This document shows, piece after piece, positions 22,383 to 31,391 of a stretch of DNA of 38,547 bases. This stretch comes from Candidatus Parcubacteria bacterium (GTDB lineage Bacteria > Patescibacteriota > Minisyncoccia > UBA6257 > HR35): the NCBI GenBank assembly GCA_026004535.1, contig BPJI01000003.1, forward strand, positions 1 through 38,547, written 5' to 3'. Position 1 is the stretch's first letter, and each line of letters starts with the position of its first letter. The notes beneath the pieces were generated by a model. The model had not been told where the DNA came from. It did not search any database and saw only the letters and a program-made list of their open reading frames with translations. Position numbers and translations under genes: made by a program.

Positions 22383-22769
22383 ATGGAAAAAGGAATAGTT
22401 GATAAAGGAAGTAGTGATATAATGGATATAATAATTACAAAAGGAATGTTTTTTTTAATGGTTTTTATTGTACTACTTGTGGTTATTCTTCCTTTATTTG
22501 TTTTACCCCTTTTTGAAATTGTTAAAGAGAAAAATGAGTATTATTGGTTTTGTTATTTGAATGGAAAAGAAGCTTATCAGTATAAGCCTCTTATTACATT
22601 ACCCATAATAAACTTTGGCTATCCTAAATACTATTGTTTAGAAAAAAACACAGAGGTTGTTAATAGCAATACTGGTGTTTATGATGATTACGAAATAGTT
22701 AAAACAAAATATAATATTGTTGTTTACAAGAATGATTATGAAAAATACTTTAAACCAAAAGGATTATAA
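22383..22769 (+). CDS. Membrane-anchored protein, 128 aa, unit 2
   Basis: Identical to the protein at 3122-3508 and paralogous to the next gene. Confidence 0.65.
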   Translation: MEKGIVDKGSSDIMDIIITKGMFFLMVFIVLLVVILPLFVLPLFEIVKEKNEYYWFCYLNGKEAYQYKPLITLPIINFGYPKYYCLEKNTEVVNSNTGVYDDYEIVKTKYNIVVYKNDYEKYFKPKGL

Positions 22770-23028
22770 AAAAATAGATTTTATTTTTAGAGTGGGTATT
22801 GCTTCAATTTTATTTAGTGGTTTAATACTTTTCTTTATTTCTCTTAATGATTTTAAAAATTTGTCTTTATTTTGTCATAGTAATAATGAAACCAGCAAAA
22901 TAAATATTTTTAAAAATAAAATGTATTGTAAAGATAATGAAGGAAATTTAAGAGAAGTAATTAAAACAAATTTTGGGTTTTTTTATAAAGAAGATTTTGA
23001 GAAGTATTTTCAAAATAAAAAACCTTAG
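22732..23028 (+). CDS. Membrane-anchored paralogue, 98 aa, unit 2
   Basis: Identical to the protein at 3471-3767. The ATG at 22738 is an equally possible start. Confidence 0.6.
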   Translation: MIMKNTLNQKDYKKIDFIFRVGIASILFSGLILFFISLNDFKNLSLFCHSNNETSKINIFKNKMYCKDNEGNLREVIKTNFGFFYKEDFEKYFQNKKP

Positions 23029-23031
23029 GTA

Positions 23032-23466
23032 ATGAAAATGACAGACTATCTAGGAGATTCCTCATCATTAGTAGAATCTCAGTTTAATATGATTTTGAAG
23101 ACTCTCTATGATCTAAGAGAGATAGCTTCACATATTGAAAGATTGTATGCTCAAATAAATATTTCAGATGAAATTAAACAGAAAATTAAAATACATCTTG
23201 TTAAATCTTTTTTTGTTAATTCCTCACCACTTTTAAATGAAAATTTTGTTAATTCATTAAAAGATCAAATATTATCTTTAAGACCTAAAACAATAAAAGT
23301 ATTAGATAAAGATAATCCAACATCAGAACCTACATTTAAATTAATTTTTGATTATGAGTTAGAGAAGGAGTTAGATGAAATGCTTATAAAAATCCATAGA
23401 CAACTACAAAAAGAAGGATATTATGGTTCAAAGAGAGATCTAGGTAGAATTATCGGGAGGTTCTAA
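23032..23466 (+). CDS. Helical protein next to the ATPase, unit 2
   Basis: Identical to the protein at 3771-4205. Confidence 0.6.
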   Translation: MKMTDYLGDSSSLVESQFNMILKTLYDLREIASHIERLYAQINISDEIKQKIKIHLVKSFFVNSSPLLNENFVNSLKDQILSLRPKTIKVLDKDNPTSEPTFKLIFDYELEKELDEMLIKIHRQLQKEGYYGSKRDLGRIIGRF

Positions 23467-23470
23467 GAAG

Positions 23471-24340
23471 ATGGCTTTTTACAAAACATTACATCCTGAA
23501 TTTGATGGTAAAACTGAAAGATATATAGATGATGCTTTATTTGAAAACCTAAAAGTAATGGCTAAAAAAATAGTAAATGATATGACTTTTCTTGGAATTG
23601 TTTTCTCCTCAACATTAGAAGTAAGAACTGGCAAATCCACATTTGCAAGTCAGATTGGTGAGTGCTACACTTCATTAATGAAAGAGCTTCATGGAATAGA
23701 ATTGCCTTGGGGGATTAATAATTTAGTGTTTAGACCAGTTGATTTAATCTACAGAAGTTTAGAAATGCCTCAATATTCCTGTATCATTTGTGATGAATGG
23801 GAAAACCCTAAGTATTGGACAGAACTTTATGATTCATTATCTCAATTCTTTCAAAAGCATGGTATAAAAAACCAATTTGTTTTGATATTAACACCTAATT
23901 TTTTTAAATTACCAGATACTATAGCAATTAATAGATCGGTTTTTGCAGTAGATATAAGGTTCGGAGATGATTTTGAAAGAGGATTTTTTAAGTTTTATGG
24001 CTTCCAAAAGAAAAAAATGCTTTATCTTTTAGGAAAAAAGAAACAGGATTATAATGCGGTTAAAGAAGATTTTAGAGGTAGGTTTGTTAAAGGATATGGT
24101 GGGCTTAATACTGAAGAATATATCAAAAAGAAGATTGAAGATTTAGAAAGATTTAAAGGTGATAGATTCAAAAAACTTCGTTATGTTGATAAATACGGCA
24201 CACCACCAGAACTTATTAGAAAATTATATTTGTCTTTACTCAAAAATAAAGGAATTACACAAAAAGAAATAGCAGATGTTTTAGGTGTTGAACAAACAAC
24301 CATTAGTGAATGGGTTTTAGGTAATTTTAGTCTTTCATGA
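23471..24340 (+). CDS. P-loop ATPase with helix-turn-helix, unit 2
   Basis: Identical to the protein at 4210-5079, including the Walker A loop that lacks its first glycine. Confidence 0.75.
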   Translation: MAFYKTLHPEFDGKTERYIDDALFENLKVMAKKIVNDMTFLGIVFSSTLEVRTGKSTFASQIGECYTSLMKELHGIELPWGINNLVFRPVDLIYRSLEMPQYSCIICDEWENPKYWTELYDSLSQFFQKHGIKNQFVLILTPNFFKLPDTIAINRSVFAVDIRFGDDFERGFFKFYGFQKKKMLYLLGKKKQDYNAVKEDFRGRFVKGYGGLNTEEYIKKKIEDLERFKGDRFKKLRYVDKYGTPPELIRKLYLSLLKNKGITQKEIADVLGVEQTTISEWVLGNFSLS

Positions 24341-24402
24341 ACTAAGGTGACCTTAGTGCAAAGGGTAATAAGTTGTGAACTAAGGTCACCTTAGTGCAAA
24401 GG
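24338..24402. promoter_or_regulatory. Pair of palindromic repeats, unit 2
   Basis: The two 27-bp repeats are at 24338-24364 and 24376-24402, with the same central G and C as in unit 1. A dimer thus carries two full site pairs in direct orientation, the arrangement a resolvase acts on. Confidence 0.75.
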
Positions 24403-24453
24403 CATTAATTAAGTGAAAAGTAAAGAGATTTAAAAAATTAACGTAAAGAAAAA

Positions 24454-25005
24454 ATGAATGGAGAAAAACCAAAGAAGAAAGTAGCAATTTATATTAGAAT
24501 ATCTACAGACATTGAGAAACAAAATTTAAATACCCAATTAGATCCATTAGTGGAGTATTGTAATAAAAATAACTATCAATATGAGATATTTCAAGATATA
24601 GCTTCTGGAGCAAAAGAATCAAGACCCAATTTAGATAAGCTTATGAGAATGATTAGAGAGCAAAAGTTTGATGCTTTGTTGGTCTGGAAAGTTGATAGGT
24701 TAGGTAGGAGCTTAAGACATTTATTACAAATATTACAAGAGCTAGAAAAGAATAAATGTGACTTTATTTCTTTAACTGAAGGCTATGATACCTCCACACC
24801 ACAAGGCAAATTAATATTTTCAATTGTTGGAGCCTTTGCTGAATTTGAAAGAGCAATAATAAGAGAAAGAGTTAAAGCAGGCATTATTAGAGCAATTAAA
24901 GAAGGAAAGAGGGTAGGTAGACCTGTTGGTTCTAAAGATAAGAAAAGAAGAAGGGTTTCTGGATACTTTTTAAGATGGCAGAATACACAACAAAAGACCT
25001 TATAA
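24454..25005 (+). CDS. Serine recombinase, unit 2
   Basis: Same protein as 5193-5744. The only change is a silent T to C at 24627 (codon for Pro58). Confidence 0.88.
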   Translation: MNGEKPKKKVAIYIRISTDIEKQNLNTQLDPLVEYCNKNNYQYEIFQDIASGAKESRPNLDKLMRMIREQKFDALLVWKVDRLGRSLRHLLQILQELEKNKCDFISLTEGYDTSTPQGKLIFSIVGAFAEFERAIIRERVKAGIIRAIKEGKRVGRPVGSKDKKRRRVSGYFLRWQNTQQKTL

Positions 25006-25379
25006 GATTAGTTTTGAAAAGAGATGAATTATTAATTTTAACGTTATTATTTTCATTTTTAATAGGCGCAAATTTAAATTTATATGCTGTTGTTAGCAAT
25101 GATTGTAAGATGCCTTATTTAATAAAACACAGGCCTATAATGGATTTTGATTACGATAGTAACAAACATAAACCTATAGCTGATTTTAGAGAAGCAAAAG
25201 TTTATTTTTTAACAGACTTTATGTCTATACCAACTCTTTCAAAAAGGATATATTTTTCATTAGGTGATTTGTTTCTTTATCTTTCTATTATTTTAATTTT
25301 TATTTATTCAGCTAAAGAGATTAAGAAAATAGTTAAAAAAAAGAAAAATAAAAAAACCTCCCCTCTAAAAACCACCTAA
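24975..25379 (+). CDS. Two-span membrane protein, 134 aa, unit 2
   Basis: Identical to the protein at 5714-6118. Confidence 0.6.
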   Translation: MAEYTTKDLIRLVLKRDELLILTLLFSFLIGANLNLYAVVSNDCKMPYLIKHRPIMDFDYDSNKHKPIADFREAKVYFLTDFMSIPTLSKRIYFSLGDLFLYLSIILIFIYSAKEIKKIVKKKKNKKTSPLKTT

Positions 25380-25456
25380 TTTTCCTTATAAAAAATCAAA
25401 ATAAAAAAACAAGTCTTTTTTTACTCTTTTTATTAAAAAAATAAAAAAAAGAAAAA

Positions 25457-25480
25457 GGGGGGCTGTTTTTTAACAACCCC
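25457..25480. terminator. Convergent terminator hairpin, unit 2
   Basis: Same hairpin as 6196-6219. Confidence 0.45.
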
Positions 25481-25495
25481 AAAATTAAAGTTTAT

Positions 25496-26023
25496 TTATA
25501 GTGGTGATCCGCCACCACCTCTACCGCCAAATCCAAACCCACCTGTTTGCCATATTCTTACAAGGATTACAAGAACCCCTAGAATAAGAACAATAGCTGC
25601 TACAGAAAAGATTATAGGTAGTTTACTTGCTACTGTACTAACTCCAGAAGTCAAGTTGCCCGTTAAAGCCTTTGTTGCATTATCTTCAGCGCTTCCTGAT
25701 GTAAGCAAACCAGAACCAGTTAATGTTGAAACAATCACAAAGGCTATAATAACACCTATAACCAAAGCAACAACACCAAAGATAAGACTAGAAACAAGAC
25801 CACCCGAAACACCTCTCTTATCTTTTTTAAGAGATTTTTGAAGAGGTATCAAAACAGCCATAAACAAAATAGCAACACTAAAGATAGGATTAGAAACATC
25901 TTTTTCAAGGGACATCAAAACAACCATAAACAAGGCAACAACACCAAAGATAAGACTAGAAACAAGACCACCCGAAACACCTCTCTTATCTTTTTTAAGA
26001 GACGTTGTTTGTTGAAGTTGCAT
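25496..26023 (-). CDS. Candidate major coat protein, unit 2
   Basis: Identical to the protein at 6235-6762. The 68-bp repeats lie at 25767-25834 and 25935-26002 and have not been lost or expanded between units. Confidence 0.6.
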   Translation of the reverse strand: MQLQQTTSLKKDKRGVSGGLVSSLIFGVVALFMVVLMSLEKDVSNPIFSVAILFMAVLIPLQKSLKKDKRGVSGGLVSSLIFGVVALVIGVIIAFVIVSTLTGSGLLTSGSAEDNATKALTGNLTSGVSTVASKLPIIFSVAAIVLILGVLVILVRIWQTGGFGFGGRGGGGSPL

Positions 26024-26086
26024 TTTTTCTATACCTATACCTCCTTTCAGCTCTATAAAAACTTAATTAAACTAAAGAAAAAACGA

Positions 26087-26099
26087 TTTATAAATATAT
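26087..26099 (-). promoter_or_regulatory. TATA box of the coat-candidate gene, unit 2
   Basis: Same as 6826-6838. Confidence 0.55.
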
Positions 26100-26116
26100 G
26101 TTTGAATGTTACGTTG

Positions 26117-26449
26117 TTACACTTCAGTAACTCTTCTGTCTAAAAATAACCATATAGCACATAATAAATTAACCACAACAAGAATAGACAGCCAATCTAT
26201 ATTTATAAACCCAGATGTTAAGGATAAAATGAGACTGACTATAAGTGTAGATAATGAAGCCATTAAAGCCCAAAAAGGATAATCAGCCTGACCTAATCTA
26301 GAAGACTGTCTATTTACCCCACTAAAAAATATAAAGAACCATATAAAAAAAAGAGTTAAAGGCACTAAAAAAGGCATGTTCGAGACTATTCCACCAATTA
26401 ATGCGTCTGGTGTTGATACGTTTGTTGGTATTTCATATATATATGGCAT
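26117..26449 (-). CDS. Three-span membrane protein, 110 aa, unit 2
   Basis: Identical to the protein at 6856-7188. Confidence 0.65.
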   Translation of the reverse strand: MPYIYEIPTNVSTPDALIGGIVSNMPFLVPLTLFFIWFFIFFSGVNRQSSRLGQADYPFWALMASLSTLIVSLILSLTSGFINIDWLSILVVVNLLCAIWLFLDRRVTEV

Positions 26450-26450
26450 T

Positions 26451-26882
26451 TTAATCAGGGAACCCTCTTAAAGTTTTGTATAGGTATAAACCGATAACAA
26501 ATATAATTAAAGATATAAAAACACCTGTAAAAATTTGAAATTCTGGTTTTCCACCAAATATTTTTGTGTTTATGGTTGAAAATATATTTTCTAGTATATT
26601 AAACAAAGTAGGTGGCGTTGGTGAAAAGGCGCCTGTACTTGGAACCGTTTGGGATCCTTGTTCTATATTTGATTTTATTATTGATTCATATGTAGATTCT
26701 GATGTTGTTTTTAGCTCTGAAGAATTTCCTATTTGTTTAGAATACAAATCTATTATTTCTTGGTCTTGTGTTATACTTACTGCAGGGTTGTTGTCATTAG
26801 AAAAGTTTATTAAAAATCCTATTAAGGCTACTGAAAAAAGTAGTAACATTACAATTCCGATTGTTATTTGTATTTGCCCCAT
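26451..26882 (-). CDS. Two-span membrane protein, 143 aa, unit 2
   Basis: Identical to the protein at 7190-7621. Confidence 0.65.
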   Translation of the reverse strand: MGQIQITIGIVMLLLFSVALIGFLINFSNDNNPAVSITQDQEIIDLYSKQIGNSSELKTTSESTYESIIKSNIEQGSQTVPSTGAFSPTPPTLFNILENIFSTINTKIFGGKPEFQIFTGVFISLIIFVIGLYLYKTLRGFPD

Positions 26883-26883
26883 T

Positions 26884-29800
26884 TCACCTATTTGATATTT
26901 TTACTAGTATTATTATGATTGCTAAGACCAACCAAACTATTGTTGCTCCATAAACATAACCTGTAGCATTTGAGAATATATTAAGGAAAAACAAACCAAA
27001 TACTCCGACCATAAAAGATGCTACTGTTAATACTGGGCTATGTGATATGCCCGCACCTAATATTGATAGGAAAATTAATAAACCAAAAATAATAAGAGCT
27101 CCACTGTAAATTTCACTAGGTTTACTATTTATTCCAATGGCTCCAGAACCAACCAAATAATCATCTTTATAAAGTTTTACTTTTATTGTTGAGTTTCCTA
27201 TAGAAGAGTTTAAATTACATATTAATGTTCCTGTAGTTGCAACTACTTCTTTTGTACATAAGCTTGTTCCTAGAATATCTTCTTTTGAAACAACAAGAGT
27301 AACTTTCGATTGGTTATTGCTTAATATAGTAAAGTCAGCCTTTACACTGTTTGTTTGATTATCATAAGAAATTGTGAAATTTATATCTTTTTCTTTAGTG
27401 AAATCGGGTGCTTTTATTTGCGAGCCCAAAAGATTTATTTCAATCAAACACTGGAATAGAGAGGGATTTTGACATATAGCTTTTGAGTCTGTTATTTCTT
27501 TTAAGTTTTGCCCATATTTCCTTATTATTATCTTATAAATAACACTATCAGGGGTCATACTAGCTGTTGTTTCTCCTTTTACATCTGTTTTTGGTCTTTC
27601 AACTAAAAGATACTGACCAGTTTCTGTATACTTTCTATAAACTTCAACAAGAGCATCTTCTAAAGGTAAAAATGAGGTGTCTTTAATTGAGAATTTAAAA
27701 GAAACAGCATCAGTTGTTGGTAAATCATAAAGACTTATATTTTGGTATAGAGTACTTTTATTTAGAGTTTCGTTTTGTAAAAAATAAAATTCATTCACAA
27801 ATTGATCTGCTTTATATTCAACAAGCCCATCAACATTATAAAATTCATTATTACTTAGATTATTATTTAAACAAACCCTAAATGGATTAATCTTATCATA
27901 AGATTTATTGAAAGATTCAATAGTATTTCCAGTGGTACTTTTTATTTTAATATCGACCTTTCCAGTTGTATTATCACCAGTACCACTTAATTGTGACCTA
28001 TTCTTTTCATTATAAATAGTAAAGTTGTATAAAGTATAAGTGAAAGAGCTACAATTATCAATACCTAAATTTAAGATTGTTTGATTAATTGAAGAGGTAT
28101 TATATTGTAGGGTGTCTTGATTTATTACCCAGAACCAACTTACATTCACATCATTTGTTACACTAGGCGTTTCAAAAGTTGTTTTTAAAGTGAAATTATT
28201 ATTGCTATTTTTTGTTATAACAGAGCCTTTAAGTGAACCATTGTAAGAGATAAAAGAGGATGTTATATCAGAACCATTTGTTAAGAATAAAGATGTGAAA
28301 ACGTTTGATCCACCTTCAAGTATTTGTTTTTGGTATTGCTCATCATCATGGAACAGCCTATAACCCCAATATGTTGTTGAATAATTTAAATTACCAGCAC
28401 TATCATTTACATAAATTGTTAAATTTTTCCACGTCCCATCAGTCACATTGAAAGAGGTGGATGTAGCCGAACAATTTAAAGTGATATTTTGGTTTTTCCA
28501 AGAAAGCCAACAAGAATTTAAATTAAAGTTATCTGAAATTGAATAATTAACTGTTAAATTTGTATTTTTTCTATGATAAGTTATGTTACCTGTTGGGTAC
28601 GTTATTAAAATGCTTGGGGCAGTTGCATCAACCAATAAACTTCTATTTGAAGAATTAGTAATAAGACCATCTACATCTACAGCACCTATACTCCAATTAT
28701 AATTGCCCTCGTAAAGATCTTTAATGAAAAGATATGTACCATTGACTCCAGATGAATTAGTTTCGTTTACTTCTCCATTAAGAAATAGAGTGACATTTTT
28801 TATTCCTACTGGTGATGTAACCGACACATTAAAAATTATAGGGTATGGTGAACTATTATAAACTGCATTATTATTTGGAGAATTTAGAGTAATGTTTGGT
28901 AGTGATGGACCCCATAAATACATCTCCCATAGACTAATTACTGTTGCACCATAATTAGCACTTGGAACTAATTTATAATACCTATATTTTATAGTATTAT
29001 TTGTAAAATTATAAGTAAAGTTTCCCGCACTATTTGGTTGTGAAGTGATACTAATTATATTAGTATAAGTAGAATTATCATTACTACCCATAAATTGTGC
29101 GTCTTTAATAAGTGATGTTCCTGAAACATCATTATGTAAAGTTAAATTTGTTACGAGTTTCTCTGAACCCAAATCTATTCCAAAAAACCAGGGGGTAGTT
29201 GTTGATGTCTGAGCAAAAGAACTTTCGTTTCCATCAAATAACTTATATGGTTCCATACCACCACCAACCCCACTAGAAAAAGCTCGATAAGGTGGTGGGT
29301 AACTATTATTAATCATATTATGTGGAGAAACTTTAAGGTAAGTAACATATGATGCAAATTCATTTATATTAAGACCAAAAAAATTTGGTATCCACTCAAC
29401 ATAATCTCCTTCATTAACATTAGTGAATATACCAATAGTAAAATTCGTATTTTTATAAAAGTATTCTTGATTTAAATCTCTCCAAATTTTTTTTCTTTCA
29501 TAATGAGAACCTACTTTTTTTTGATAACAATCACCAATACCTTCTAGTGTTGGTATACAAATTGTTTCATAATCATCAACCAAAACGTTTTCATAATCTA
29601 AAATTTTAAAGTCAAAATTTTTATTAATTTTCAAATTATTTTTATTTAAATCATAAAAAGTTATTGATTTAAATGGTTTTTTATAGTCTGAATAAAAAGT
29701 AATATTAAATTCAGCTATTTTTGAATAACCAGGAGTTACTCTATAAACTAAAGGGGTTAAAAGAGTAATATCAGCTATTTTTGTCGTTGGTATACCTAAA

Positions 29801-29925
29801 AAAGAGTTTTTTATTGTTATTGTTTTTGTTTTATCTTCATATTGTTTTATATTGTCAAATTCTAAAGCACTTACGGTTCCAACTAACAAAATTCCAAAAA
29901 ACAATAAAATCAAAAGCTTCTTCAT
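26884..29925 (-). CDS. Spike/adhesin with discoidin-like domain, unit 2
   Basis: Protein identical over all 1013 residues to 7623-10664. That is notable because the much shorter gene just upstream carries six differences. Confidence 0.75.
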   Translation of the reverse strand: MKKLLILLFFGILLVGTVSALEFDNIKQYEDKTKTITIKNSFLGIPTTKIADITLLTPLVYRVTPGYSKIAEFNITFYSDYKKPFKSITFYDLNKNNLKINKNFDFKILDYENVLVDDYETICIPTLEGIGDCYQKKVGSHYERKKIWRDLNQEYFYKNTNFTIGIFTNVNEGDYVEWIPNFFGLNINEFASYVTYLKVSPHNMINNSYPPPYRAFSSGVGGGMEPYKLFDGNESSFAQTSTTTPWFFGIDLGSEKLVTNLTLHNDVSGTSLIKDAQFMGSNDNSTYTNIISITSQPNSAGNFTYNFTNNTIKYRYYKLVPSANYGATVISLWEMYLWGPSLPNITLNSPNNNAVYNSSPYPIIFNVSVTSPVGIKNVTLFLNGEVNETNSSGVNGTYLFIKDLYEGNYNWSIGAVDVDGLITNSSNRSLLVDATAPSILITYPTGNITYHRKNTNLTVNYSISDNFNLNSCWLSWKNQNITLNCSATSTSFNVTDGTWKNLTIYVNDSAGNLNYSTTYWGYRLFHDDEQYQKQILEGGSNVFTSLFLTNGSDITSSFISYNGSLKGSVITKNSNNNFTLKTTFETPSVTNDVNVSWFWVINQDTLQYNTSSINQTILNLGIDNCSSFTYTLYNFTIYNEKNRSQLSGTGDNTTGKVDIKIKSTTGNTIESFNKSYDKINPFRVCLNNNLSNNEFYNVDGLVEYKADQFVNEFYFLQNETLNKSTLYQNISLYDLPTTDAVSFKFSIKDTSFLPLEDALVEVYRKYTETGQYLLVERPKTDVKGETTASMTPDSVIYKIIIRKYGQNLKEITDSKAICQNPSLFQCLIEINLLGSQIKAPDFTKEKDINFTISYDNQTNSVKADFTILSNNQSKVTLVVSKEDILGTSLCTKEVVATTGTLICNLNSSIGNSTIKVKLYKDDYLVGSGAIGINSKPSEIYSGALIIFGLLIFLSILGAGISHSPVLTVASFMVGVFGLFFLNIFSNATGYVYGATIVWLVLAIIIILVKISNR

Positions 29926-30461
29926 GGTAAATCCTCGCCTGTATCTTTTGTAAACATGAAAATTCCAGTAATTAACCCTATAACAGCTAAAATATATGGT
30001 GAGTATAATATCAAATAATTAGATAAACTCTGCTCTTTAAGGTCTAAAGTGTTCTCTTGTGAAAGAAAATCTTGATAGGTGTTTGAAATAAATGCTGAAA
30101 GCACAATAAGGAAAATCATAAAAGCTAAATAAAAGAACAATAAATATCTTCTTTCAGAGGAATAAAAACCAAAAATAACTATTGAAAAAATTAAACCACC
30201 TATATAAAATAAAGGAACAAGCCATTTTGTTGTATTTACTATTGTTTGGGCAGGTGTAAACACATAATTTGCCTTTTCAGTTAAATTAATTGGTGTGTCT
30301 GTTATTGAAATATTACCCAAATCATTAATTATTGGTGAAATTTCATTAAAACCTAAACGTACTATTGAAGACACAAATAAAACAATTAATAGTACTATTA
30401 AAAAAGTTATAAGTAAAATACCGAACGCTAAAATCATCCCTATCCCTTTTTTATTTCTCAT
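29922..30461 (-). CDS. Four-span membrane protein, 179 aa, unit 2 variant
   Basis: This differs from 10661-11200 at six bases (30189, 30284, 30327, 30378, 30405, 30441). All are transitions towards A/T in this unit. Only the last alters the protein (Met7 to Ile). Confidence 0.65.
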   Translation of the reverse strand: MRNKKGIGMILAFGILLITFLIVLLIVLFVSSIVRLGFNEISPIINDLGNISITDTPINLTEKANYVFTPAQTIVNTTKWLVPLFYIGGLIFSIVIFGFYSSERRYLLFFYLAFMIFLIVLSAFISNTYQDFLSQENTLDLKEQSLSNYLILYSPYILAVIGLITGIFMFTKDTGEDLP

Positions 30462-30669
30462 TTTCTCTTCTCTTTGGTCTTGTTTTTAATTCTTCTAAAC
30501 TTATTCTGTATCCATTCGTTCTTCTTAATAACCTAGTCATTTCAGGAAAACTCAACTCTCTTATGTTAAAATTTGCTAAACCTTTTTCTAATCTAATTTG
30601 CGCTATCTTTTTTAAATCCTCAAAAAAGTCAGGATCTACTCTAACTGGTGGTGTATTTTTTCTTTTCAT
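30451..30669 (-). CDS. Small basic protein, possible ribbon-helix-helix, unit 2
   Basis: Identical to the protein at 11190-11408. Confidence 0.6.
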   Translation of the reverse strand: MKRKNTPPVRVDPDFFEDLKKIAQIRLEKGLANFNIRELSFPEMTRLLRRTNGYRISLEELKTRPKRRENEK

Positions 30670-31391
30670 ATTCTTTGATTAAATAACCCCCTTTCAATCA
30701 TTTTTTTCAATTCTCTATCTTCTTTAATTTTTATAAAAATTAAAATAAACCACATAATAACCCCTAAAGGTAAAAATCCTAAAAAGATTCTAAATAAAGT
30801 AAATAAAAACTTACCCATAAGCTGATCATTAAGATAAGCAAACGAAACATTACTAGAGATATAAAGTAAAGCAATAACAAAAAGATATTCAACAAAAATT
30901 AAAACCTGCCTAACATATTTTAAATAAGAAATCCCTAAAAATTCGCCATCTTTGTAATTACTTGAAGGTAACTTCAAAATATAGAACAAATTCAGAACAA
31001 ACAAAAATAAAATAACAAAAAAACCAATACTATAAATTATTGCTTGAGATGTTTTAAGCTCTTGACCAAAATAAGAAACTTCAAAAGTGTAACTCCATAC
31101 TTCATTTACACCTGCTGGGTCACCAATACCCGTAACTTTATAAGTACCTATTTGTTTTGTTAATGAGCCATCTAAAGTATAATTAAAAACACTCCCATCT
31201 TTAGTCATTGGAACATTGCCAACTAATTTTGTGCCATTTGGAGCGATTATAGAAGTAATATTAATGTATGTACAATCAGAACATGTTTGGACTAAATTTA
31301 TATTTTGTCCTTGTTTGTAAACACCTATCGATGCGTAAATAAAATTAATAAAAAATACCAAGACTATTGGAATTATTATTTTCTTTTTCAT
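30666..31391 (-). CDS. Secreted-domain membrane protein, 241 aa, unit 2 variant
   Basis: This differs from 11405-12130 by Ala198 to Thr (base 30800), inside the third membrane helix. Confidence 0.65.
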   Translation of the reverse strand: MKKKIIIPIVLVFFINFIYASIGVYKQGQNINLVQTCSDCTYINITSIIAPNGTKLVGNVPMTKDGSVFNYTLDGSLTKQIGTYKVTGIGDPAGVNEVWSYTFEVSYFGQELKTSQAIIYSIGFFVILFLFVLNLFYILKLPSSNYKDGEFLGISYLKYVRQVLIFVEYLFVIALLYISSNVSFAYLNDQLMGKFLFTLFRIFLGFLPLGVIMWFILIFIKIKEDRELKKMIERGLFNQRI